A DNA stretch of 64,000 nt from Staphylotrichum longicolle (taxonomy: Eukaryota; Ascomycota; Sordariomycetes; Sordariales; Chaetomiaceae): contig JAHCVI010000001.1 in assembly GCA_019096155.1 (NCBI GenBank), forward strand, positions 12,921,243 through 12,985,242, read 5' to 3'. This document shows positions 19,910 through 28,599 of this stretch, piece by piece. Both the position numbers and the translations under genes were made by a program. Position 1 is the stretch's first letter. Every line of letters begins with the position of its first letter. A model generated the notes under the pieces. That model saw only the letters and a program-made list of their open reading frames with translations. It did no database searches and was not told the DNA's origin.

Positions 19910-20279
19910 CGGTAGCGCGGATGCTCGGAAAACTTCGCTTCAGGTCTGTCGCGACGATTGCGGCGTTGTTCGTTCCGTACTATCCCGGCAAGCATATTAT
20001 GACGACGTTGTACTAGTCGATACGTCCGAGCATGTAGATGTTATTATCGTAGGCTTGGTTAGGTAGCAATAGGTACACCTCATCTAGCATAGTACGCGAT
20101 ACCGCCAGTTCTAAGGGAAGTATATAGATCCAGGCGATCGTATAATCTCCCTGCATAAGTAGAGAGTACGCATCGTGGTTTGGGTAAAGGCCGCCATTAA
20201 AGGCGGTGTCGAAGGTTCTTAGCCGCTTTGGAAGGCTCGCAGGCGGTTCTTCATCTTCGTACGTTCACTTCGGATTCAT
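19910..20279 (-). pseudogene. PNP_UDP nucleoside phosphorylase, copy 2, truncated
   Basis: Starts at an ATG (20277-20279) with M-N-P-K, then a CGA-to-TGA stop, and continues Y-E-D-E-E-P-P-A-S-L-P-K-R. It follows copy 1 closely through Y-T-I-A-W-I-Y and M-L-G-R-I-D, and stops being homologous near 19910, inside the S-F-P-S-I-R block. Several RIP stops are present. The upstream 1.1 kb is also duplicated (see 20284-21420). Confidence 0.8.
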
Positions 20280-20283
20280 GGCA

Positions 20284-21420
20284 GGGCGTTTGCATCGACG
20301 ACAATCGGAAGTCGGTCGGAAGCCATCAGGGGTAGCGGAGGTTAGAGCGGAGGAACGTCAGACCTGACATCTTGAAGAAAAGTGGGAGGTGGTTCACGAT
20401 GGCGCAGGCGTACGGCTGACCATCTTGAGTGAGGCAGCCGAGCAGGTGAGTGGCGTCACGTTTGGCATTAGGCTCTCAGGATAAGTAAGGGCTTGCTGTC
20501 GCTTCCGGGGGCGGGGAAGGGGTGAGCTAGGAGTCAGAAAATTATTTGCGGAAAACCAGCCACTGGTCGTCACCGACGCCGAAGACCTACTCCCGCATGA
20601 TGAGGTACTTCATACCGTGCTTTCTCCGGACCGGCTACAACCCTGACCGTCCCCAGGATCAACACGGCGGCCCGTGCTTGCCCCGACGCCGATGTGTCAA
20701 CCGACAGACGTATTTCCAGCAACAGTGCGCGGATCGCGCAAGGCGTTCTCAGCCTGTCATTTCCCTTGCTGCGTGAGAGCGGGGTTGTGCCCGATGGCAG
20801 GGCTCGATTGGCCGCTGTGCCTGCACTTGTCTGAACGTTTCTGCGGCGCAGCCGGCTTCAGCGTTCCTTGGAACGGACAACACTAACACAGGTGCCCGTT
20901 TTTGGATCCCGAGATCCCCGTTTTTTGACCCCTCGTACCCCAAAAGATAAGCTTTTGACCGCCGGATTAGCAGCTGGGTCGATGACTAGCGAATTCCTGG
21001 TGTCGTCTGTTCGTTTTTGGAGACTAAAAGCCTCTCATTCGGACTTCTTGACGTTTCTGCGAGGCTAGCGGGTCCTTCCGGCCCTTGCAGCGGTCCAAGC
21101 GGCGCAGGAGCCTACTATAGGGTGCGGCGCATCGATCTGATCCGGGGTCTTCATCGAAACGGCTCCCACTAACATGATCGAGAAACGACCACCTCTGATC
21201 TTTTTCAGGAACAACCCTTGCATTACTGACGCAACAAAGCTCTCACATCTAAAACGGGTCGATAATCTCCGCGACGATCTCCAATCCCTGGGACAAGGGT
21301 CGGAGACTGCGACAGGAACAACGGAGGCGGGGTGCCGTCGATGGTCGGCAATCTGGAGGTTGGTTTCTTGTTCTCCTGTTAGAACCCCTGTCCAGCATCC
21401 TGAAACTTGAACGACCCGGC
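20284..21420 (-). repeat. Duplicated upstream region of the PNP genes (copy at PNP copy 2)
   Basis: Homologous in the same orientation to 35516-36430. Shared blocks include GACGACAATCGGAAGTCGGTCGG-like sequence, the GGCGGGGTTGTGCCCGATGGCAG-type block, CCCGTTTTTGGATCCCGA, CCGGCCCTTGCAGCGG and CTCCGCGACGATCTCCAA-type sequence. It sits directly 5' of the PNP start in both places, so it is probably promoter plus upstream sequence carried along in a segmental duplication. It is less RIP-damaged than the PNP body. Confidence 0.8.
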
Positions 21421-21605
21421 GCTAGCCCTCGGGCCGCCCCTCAACCGGCTGTGGGTTTAGAAAAGTGGCAAGTGGTATTGGCATTACGTCAATGGCGAAA
21501 AAGAAGTGATTAGTATAAAGCACTCCTGTTTCCCAGGCCCTTCATTTAAGTAGAGGTAGTAAAAAATATTGAGCTCTTCATAAATCGCTGAAAATAAACC
21601 GAACG
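21420..21605. other. Short spacer
   Basis: About 190 bp between the duplicated region and the end of the NLR. Nothing is recognisable. Confidence 0.3.
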
Positions 21606-22176
21606 TTACTTGACCAATGCCGTCGATCCATCGCTGCTCTGAGCGTTAAAGTCCGCCCCTCTGTCGATGAGAAGCCGCGCGACCGCCTCGTGGCCTTTCT
21701 CTAGAGCCCGCATCAGCGCCGTCCGTCCATAACTGCTCTGAGCGTTGAAGTCCGCCCCTCTGTCGATGAGAAGCCGCGCGACCGCCTCGTGGCTATTCTC
21801 TATAGCCTGGTGGAGTGGCGTATATCCCCTCCTATCGATTCCGTCAAGGTCTGCCCCTCCTTGAATTAACAACTCTACAATGTTTACTTTACCCTCCTAG
21901 GCAGCCTACGTTAATGGCGTCCTACCTTTGTAATGCTAAACCGACTCTAAAGGGCAGGATCGCTCCTAACTAAACCTGTACTAGATGCAAGGATATGTAT
22001 ATCCTTAAGGCAAGACATTTCGCCCCGTCTTCGAGGACTATCTCTACGGCGATCGCTTTTTATCTGTCGAGTCTCTAAATATTAGCGCTATCTTCGATGG
22101 CGTATTCGGCGCCGCGCTCGAGCAGCTGCCGTACGATCTCGCCGTCGCTTCGAAAAGAAGCCGCCTATAGCGCGTT

Positions 22177-22370
22177 GCCGAATACCCCGCCCTACGCGTC
22201 AACGTTAGCGCCGCGTTCGAGCAGCTACTGTACGATCTAGGCGTGGCTTTGGGTAGAAGCGGCCTATAGTGCGTTGCTGTACTCCCCGCCCTATGCGTTA
22301 ACGTCGGCGCTATACTCGAGTAGCTACTATACGATCTCGGCGTATACTCTAAAAGAAGCCGCCTATAGCG
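22177..22370 (-). repeat. Ankyrin-coding block, duplicated unit A
   Basis: About two 99-bp ankyrin units, almost identical to 22547-22740 including the RIP-type mutations, which means the block was copied after RIP had acted. Confidence 0.85.
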
Positions 22371-22546
22371 CGTTGCCGTAGCGCCCGCCCTGCGCGTTGA
22401 CGTCGGCGCTGCGTTCGAGTAGCTGCTATACGATCTCGCCGCGTACTCTAAAAGAAGCCGCCTATAGCGCGTTGCCGAAGTCCCCGCCCTATGCGTTGAC
22501 GTTAGCGCCGCGCTCGAGCAGCTACCGCACGATCTCGCTTAGCGCG

Positions 22547-22740
22547 TTGCCGAATACCCCGCCCTACGCGTTAACGTTAGCGCCGCGTTCGAGCAGCTAC
22601 TGTACGATCTAGGCGTGGCTTTGGGTAGAAGCGGCCTATAGTGCGTTGCTGTACTCCCCGCCCTATGCGTTAACGTCGGCGCTATACTCGAGTAGCTACT
22701 ATACGATCTCGGCGTATACTCTATAAGAAGCCGCCTATAG
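22547..22740 (-). repeat. Ankyrin-coding block, duplicated unit B
   Basis: Near-identical copy of 22177-22370, offset 370 bp. Only a couple of differences were seen over about 190 bp (for example GCGTCAACG/GCGTTAACG and CTCTAAAAG/CTCTATAAG). Confidence 0.85.
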
Positions 22741-24546
22741 CGTGTTGCTAAAGTCCCTGCCCTACGCGTTGACGTCGTCGCCCCCTTCTACTAGAAACAG
22801 GGTAACCAGCTTCTAGTGACTACTAAGCGATAATACGTAGAGGAGCCCTATATCTATATCATCCTCTAAATATAAATGCTCGCTGTAACTGTCGATAGTC
22901 GAGAGAAATGTCTTCTACTATCTAAACTAGTCATTTCGCGCTTGTAGCTATCGTACAATCTCCTATCGTATAGCCCCTCTGGATAGCGCCTTCTCTGCAT
23001 AATCGAACACGTAGTAGGCTATATATAGAAGAAATGGATAGTTGTTATACGAATGCTATATATATTGCTCGCTAGTTGATATAGTATCTACTCGCTTGAT
23101 CTCGGACTAGCAGCGATCCTACAACTACCCGTGGCTAGTACTAATCGGGTCTGGCTAGAGTGTCTAATCTAGTGTCTAAAACCTCTAGTTCCAAAATAGG
23201 AAGTCGTTGACCGATAGGTAAATAAACTACATGGAGGCTATATCTCCTATTCGCGCCTCAATAAGGCCCTTGGACGAAGTGATAATGCGCCGTTGGATAG
23301 TATGGTCCGTGATCTTTAATCGGTCCTACGGCCTAGTATACTCCGGAGCTATTCCCGTTAGCATAGCGAAGAAGAGCTCTTCGGGCTTCAGCGGTCGCCG
23401 ACTAAGTAGTACCCACTAGAGTATATATATCGTCTCGACCTTATTTGTATAGTCTTGGCTTAAAAGCCTATTGAATACCTTCTCGAGATCGAACGGCACC
23501 TATTCTAGTATATTATATATAGCTTCCAAATGGCCCTTGTCGTTGGCTTTGTTAAGCAGAGACACTACAATAACGACCTATATAAAGATGCCGTATACCT
23601 TCTCTTTAACCTTGGCCTTGATATTGTCATTGTATCCCTCTAGCTGTTATACGATATATATAGTAATGTCTCTTCTATACTCTTCGCTCGCCTCTACGGT
23701 CAACTCCAAAGTTTTCCTTATACTAACGTTAGGATAATAGCGGCTAGAGAGGCAGATCCTTAGCGTAATACTAGCTTAGATGGCATCGATATTTAGGGAT
23801 TTAAGAAAGCCGACAATATTTCGAACGTCTCGGTCGTTATACTTGTCAAGCGCGTCGACGAAGAGAAGGAGGGGCTTCGACGGCCGTTTGTTGATAATCG
23901 AATATATAAAGTCCTCTAGTTGTATTTGTGGCTATACCTACGCCCTTCTTTATATATCCTCTACTTCTTGTAGATAGGATAGAAACGTTCGTATAGTATA
24001 TCGTCCTTGTCGAGTAGCTAGTATACGATCGACCGTAGTATACCCTAAGGCGTCTTCTCGAGAACCTCGCCTCGAGCGTTGAAGAAATATGCCACGATTA
24101 GGTAGTCGACGAAGACCTCCTTGCAATATTATAGATTATACTTTATAAGGGTCGACTTTCCCGCGCCCGGCTTGCCCTTGATCTAGAGCATGCTATTGTA
24201 GGCCGGTAGGTCGGCGTAGTCGCGCTACTTCTAGAATTGGGTAGTGCTAAATAGCTAGTCGTATATACCTCGATAGGTAGCGGCTATATCGTAGAGCCGA
24301 GCGTCGATATCGTGGAAACCAAGAGAGCGGAGGTAGGCTATGCTCGTTAGTTATCTATCTTGTACCTGCGTCTTTAGGCGAAGGGGATCTAGATGTAATA
24401 GGAGTGCGGGATAGCAATAGAAATAATAGCAGCACGAACCTGCTTTTTCCAAATAACGTATAGTAGCCTTGTTGTCCTAGCGGTCTATAAGGGGGATTCT
24501 TAAGTAATTATCAGCTAGTGGATTGGCTACTGGCAGAAGCGCTTTT

Positions 24547-24657
24547 ACCAAAGGATATAGGCGTATAGAACCTGGCTCCGGGAAATTAGTTGCCGGGGCC
24601 GTCGGTCTTATTTGCGATACCACTAGGCGCGTTGACTTGGTCGCGGCTGGCGTTATA
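24547..24657 (-). other. Amyloid-type signalling motif, NLR copy (one RIP stop)
   Basis: 37 codons whose last 35 align gap-free with the motifs of the SesA-like and PNP proteins. Position-matched shared residues are D-Q-V-N-A-P, N-K, G-x-G-N, F-P-G-A, F and the final S-F-G. The residue before F-P-G-A is a TAA stop where the SesA copy has His and the PNP copy has Gln. The N-terminal placement on an NLR matches the receptor side of known amyloid-signalling pairs. Confidence 0.75.
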
Positions 24658-24860
24658 GAAGGGCGCGCTCGAAGGATACGATCGATGTCCCTCTATCTTG
24701 TAGGGTAACGGTGGGGTAGCGTCCTCGCTAATTCGTAGGGCTTGGCCTGGCTTTCTTGGCGCGGAGTGGTAGGCTTCTTCTAAGGGCGGGTTTTAATTGA
24801 GATATCGCGTACTTTAGGTTTAGTGTTTAAGCAAAGCACGGCGGGGATCAGGATAACGGC

Positions 24861-25253
24861 GAAGTGCAGCGTATGGTTATAGATAGTAGACAACGGGTTG
24901 AAGGCTAAAGGCTAGCTGGATGTTGGCTAGGGTAGGAGACGTCGTCCACTGATATGGCTTGCGGCTGGACGCACTCGTAGATGGCGTATTTTTGTCTCCT
25001 ATTGGATCCTTCCTCTAGAAGGCGATGCGCTTGCAACCCAATATCATACCGTATGCGGCTGAAGTAGCTTAGATGTAGAAAGCTGATATAGCGTAAGGTT
25101 TTCCGGCACTTTAATATAGGCAGGAGATCCTATCCGGTTCGGTGCCAAGCTACTTCTTCGCTTGCCTTTTCGAGCACGATCCGTCGGACAACAGCCATTC
25201 GAATCCAGAGCTATCGCATTCTAGCCAATCCATCAAGTTCTCTTCTGTGGAGG
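24861..25253. other. Divergent spacer between NLR and SesA-like gene
   Basis: About 390 bp between the head-to-head NLR (minus) and the SesA-like gene (plus). Nothing coding is recognisable. RIP-type sequence fades out after about 25130, so the right side is clean single-copy sequence. It probably carries both promoters. Confidence 0.45.
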
Positions 25254-25868
25254 ATGACAGTCACGTTCACCAGCTTGTTTGCAGACACGATCAACGCCGT
25301 CGAGGCCGCCGCAACCTGCTACAAGTCTGTCAAGGATGACAGAAGCCTCCGAGAGACCTTCCACGAAGCGGGCCGAGGCCAAGGCCTTGTTCGGCAGGCA
25401 CTCCGGGCTGCCAACTCAAACCTTGGCGACCGCACGCCAACCGAAACGACCACAGAGTTAGTTAAGGCGTGCCACGCCAAGGCGAAGCTGTCTGGGGGCA
25501 TCTTCAAGGAGGTCGCTCAAGCGCCGGAGGGCTCGCGGTTTGAGTGTTACAAAGAGGTTGTGCGAGAGCGCAAGGGAAGCACGGTGGAGGTCCTGACTGT
25601 GGGGATGATGAAGGACATGTGTGCACTGGCCGAGGACGATGCGATGAAGGTAGCGATGGAAGACCGAGTCGTGGAATTGTGCGACGCGATAGCCAAGCTG
25701 TCGAAAATGGAGCCGTCAGTGCCGACGGAGGAAGCGGGCCACAACTTAACCAACTGGGGCCGCGACCAGATTAACGCTCCTGGCGGTACCGTGAACAAGA
25801 GCGAGGGCAGTGGCAATCACTTTCCCGGGGCTACTTTTTCTGTATCTGTGAGTTTTGGCAAGAACTAA
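25254..25868 (+). CDS. SesA-like effector with C-terminal amyloid-type motif
   Basis: A 204-residue single-exon ORF with intact codons. Residues 1-150 are all-helical in appearance (F-A-D-T-I-N-A-V-E-A-A-A-T-C-Y-K-S-V, L-R-E-T-F-H-E-A-G-R-G, K-A-C-H-A-K-A-K-L-S-G-G-I-F-K). They resemble the SesA/NACHT-N-terminal family, helical domains thought to be cell-death or membrane effectors in fungal NLR systems. After a linker, residues 168-202 (25755-25859) form the shared motif with R-D-Q-I-N-A-P-G-G, G-S-G-N-H-F-P-G-A-T-F and S-F-G, ending K-N. The C-terminal position of the motif is typical for the effector partner. It is head-to-head with the NLR and convergent with the PNP gene (128 bp apart). 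There are no RIP stops, so it is the only intact member of the trio. Confidence 0.75.
   Translation: MTVTFTSLFADTINAVEAAATCYKSVKDDRSLRETFHEAGRGQGLVRQALRAANSNLGDRTPTETTTELVKACHAKAKLSGGIFKEVAQAPEGSRFECYKEVVRERKGSTVEVLTVGMMKDMCALAEDDAMKVAMEDRVVELCDAIAKLSKMEPSVPTEEAGHNLTNWGRDQINAPGGTVNKSEGSGNHFPGATFSVSVSFGKN
25755..25859 (+). other. Amyloid-type signalling motif, SesA copy
   Basis: 35 residues, intact. Rich in Gly, Asn, Ser and small residues with no charged cluster, as in prion-forming signalling motifs. It aligns without gaps with 25999-26103 (minus) and 24547-24657 (minus). Naming it sigma-type is from memory of the Nectria sesA/sesB/NLR cluster and needs a profile check. Confidence 0.75.
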
Positions 25869-25995
25869 CCTGGGAGACAAGGCCTTGATGAGAACAGCCC
25901 GCTCAACCGAATAGCAAGATAAAATAGCAAGGCAGTGAGAGGAACCTGATCAGCCGAATGTTTATAGTAGCCGTATAACACCGTCAAGCCCCGCG

Positions 25996-27315
25996 CTACC
26001 CGAAATGCACGGGCCCTGAGAAAGTCGCCCCAGGAAGCTGGTTGCTACTGCCTCTGCTGATATTCATAGTACTACTAGGTGCGTTGACTTGGTCGCCGCC
26101 GTAGTTGTAGAAAGATGAGCCAACTAGCCCCTGGATCTGTGCTTCCGTCGACTGGGGCTGGCGGGTAGCGGAATCCCTTGCCTGGTCTTGCCATCTTGTC
26201 AGCTCGCCAAGCAGCCTGATGAATCTGTTGTCTTCGGCTGAGCCGTACCTCACAGAGGAGGAGGGAGGGTCAGGGCAATGGTTTGTATTACCAGCGGTAT
26301 CGGGCTGGCTCGCATTGGTGATGTATATGGGAGTTCGATCGAGTATCCTGGACAAAGGCGGAAGCCCTTCTACCAGTTCCCTCGTGTATACGGCTACAGT
26401 CGCGGCTGTATAGTGCTGCTACTCCTTGTTCTTGTAGGAATCCGAATAGTCGCAAATCCCGCGAATTGGCAAGCACTAGAGGTTATCTATTATGCCAGCC
26501 GCCTCTATCTCAAAGTATAGCGCTGAAAGTCGCTAAGCAATGCCATCCCATACTTTCGCGTCCTTTACAACCCTATTTCCCGAAGCGATAACTCTATAGT
26601 AGATCCTAGGCTCGTTAAAGAGCTATACGCCTTGTAGTTGCAGCTTTTCTAGGTCGTAGTCAATATATATTGGCGACCCAAAAAGGTGTTCATAGGACGC
26701 TTGGAAAAGGCAATCGAAATGCTTCGGGCGCTAGATGTTCGGGAGTCGGCTTTGTAGGAGGCTTATCATTCGACTACTAGAATAGTCCGGCCTATACTTC
26801 GATCGTAAAGCGGATATAGCCAAGTTCAACAGCTACGTAGGAGTCTTCGTATCGGCCGTTTCTTAGAACAATCCGCCCGCAATTATCTTGCCTATATTAT
26901 ACTATATGACCCTCGTGCCAACAACGATATCGCCTAGGTATAAGTCGGCCTAGCTAGGGGATCTACCGCCGATACTAACTATTAAAGTAGCGCGGATATT
27001 CGAAAAGCTTCACTTAAGGTTCGTCGCTACGATTGTAGCGTTGTTTATTCTATACTATCCCGGCAAATATATCATAACGACGTTGTACTAGTCGATATAT
27101 CCGAATACATAGGCATTGTCATCGCTAGCTTGGCTAGGTAGTAGCGGGTATTCCTCGTCTAGTATAGCATACGATGCCGCTAGTTCTAAGGGAAGTGTAT
27201 AGATCTAGGCGATTATATAATCTCTATATATAAGTGGAGAGTACGTATCGTAGTTGGCGTAAATGCCGCCGTTCGAGGCGATGTCGAAGGTTCTCGGTCG
27301 CTTCGGAAGGCTTGT
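25996..27315 (-). pseudogene. PNP_UDP nucleoside phosphorylase with C-terminal amyloid-type motif (copy 3), main part
   Basis: PNP domain continuous in homology with copy 1, from the S-L-P-K-R-P-R-T-F start near 27300 to R-G-I-C-D-Y-S-D-S-Y-K-N-K-E and E-L-V-E-G-L-P-P-L near 26365. It then runs in the same frame into an ~80-residue Pro/Ser/Gln-rich linker and the 35-residue motif (25999-26103). So this is an enzyme-domain effector fused to the same signalling motif as the NLR and SesA proteins. The first ~14 codons lie at 35493-35532 on the far side of a Ty3 retrotransposon inserted at the CTTGT duplicated in 27311-27315. The PNP part has RIP stops (for example E-W to E-stop before Q-H-Y), but the last 119 codons (25996-26355) are open and GC-rich. 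Confidence 0.8.
25999..26103 (-). other. Amyloid-type signalling motif, PNP copy
   Basis: 35 residues at the extreme C terminus directly before the TAG stop: G-G-D-Q-V-N-A-P, N-Q-L-P-G-A-T-F, V-H-F-G. No stop inside. It matches the SesA copy at about half of positions and the NLR copy at about as many. Confidence 0.75.
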
Positions 27316-27756
27316 TATAACGAACCGTTCGTCCTGACCCACTTCTGAAAGGGTCCCGGAGGTATGTCCTAGTCAAGCACAGAGATTTGGTAGAGCTAAA
27401 AGGTCTACAACAAGATGCATTGATCTAGTCTCAATGAACTAGTGAAGTCCAAGTGTGAATTGCTTACTAAGGAAGCTCCAAGCTCCCTCAACGAGTGACT
27501 AACTAGCTAGTATATATATATGATGACTTCTTTGTCCTGAGTCCCCTTTATCCTAGCTCGCCTGTGCTTGCTAGCTACCCTAAGCTATCCTTTGATCGCC
27601 CTGGGTAGGCGGCTACCTTTGTCTACTATGATTACCTGAGGTAGCTAGCTCCCTTGGGCTACCCGTCTTTTGGCGCCGTAGCCTCGTTACTATCTATTGG
27701 TTCCCGCTACGCCTCGTATGCCCTACCAGGCCGCCTTTTATAGTTGGTTCGTAATA
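27316..27756 (-). repeat. LTR (3' in element sense)
   Basis: 441 bp, starts TATAACGAACCGTTCGTCCTG on the plus strand and ends GGTTCGTAATA. Paired with 35048-35488. Differences are mostly C/T and G/A. Confidence 0.93.
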
Positions 27757-28599
27757 CGATGCCCCTCCTCGACGTCTTTCGTCCCGAAAGACCAACTCAT
27801 TGTTTCAAGTAACGCCAACACCCGCCGGTATTCCTAGTGAGTCCTTCCTCATTCCTTCCCTTTTTCCGCTATGTCGCACCGCTATAGCTGACCGAGCGAG
27901 CAAGTCCTATCTTGCCTGTGATCTCGTATACGAACGTTCTATCCTTACTGCTAAGATCGAGCGTTATGGTAACGAGTCCTCTATACCTTGCGAACGTTGT
28001 TGGAACGCGAGGCCCTAAAGGCGTTGCGTGATGTTAGAGGGCAAGTGCCAACACTATACTCGTATAGGTAAGAAGTATAGTGGCTCGAATATAGCCGATA
28101 CCTATAAGTTCCTATAGTTCGTCCTTTGTGTCCTTAGTGCTAACGTTATAGTATTCGCGAATTTATCTACCTAGGAGAAGGTAGTAGCTGAGATTGCTAA
28201 AACTGAAGAGTTATTGTCTGAAACGCTTAGTCGTTTATCCCGTTTGCGTAGTTAGTAGTAGAAGTTGCGTGACTATGGTACTAAGGTATTTCGTCGTAGG
28301 ATATAGGGTCTAGAGGAGTCGGAAGAGCCTGACTCTCCCCTATCGGAGGGCCCTATACCCGTCGAGTAGGGACTGGTTAGGTAGGTATAAGCGTTAGGCG
28401 CCTTTGGAGTGATCGATTAGGAGTCCCTAAATCTACTAGACCCTTCCTAGCTTTCGGCGCCTAAGCCTTTGGCCGATCTAGGTTCCTCTAGTAGAACTCC
28501 TTAAGCTTCTCTAGATAGTGGAGGTTTGTAGCTGGTTGCTATGAGTTATCTTCTAGCCTGAAATCCAACTATTTTACTAAATACTATAGTTGTCCCTTT

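Larger units (their letters stand above)
21606..24860 (-). pseudogene. NLR: N-terminal amyloid-type motif, NACHT, ankyrin repeats (RIP-degraded)
   Basis: NLRs sense non-self and activate cell-death effectors. On the minus strand the N-terminal ~60 codons end with a 35-residue motif (24547-24657: D-Q-V-N-A-P, P-G-N-stop-F-P-G-A, I-S-F-G) shared with two neighbouring genes. A linker leads to the NACHT domain with intact Walker A (G-K-P-G-A-G-K-S-T, 24150-24176), then I-V-A-Y-F-F-N-A-R-G near 24075-24105 and the V-D-A-L-D Walker B region near 23855. An uncharacterised middle follows (22800-23700). Ankyrin repeats with a 99-bp period fill 22060-22800; the last three (21606-21872) are un-RIPped (G-R-T-A-L-M-R-A-L-E-K-G-H-E-A-V-A). 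Many Trp and Gln codons are stops, including a CAA-to-TAA change inside the motif, so no receptor is made from this copy. The 5' end is approximate. Confidence 0.8.
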
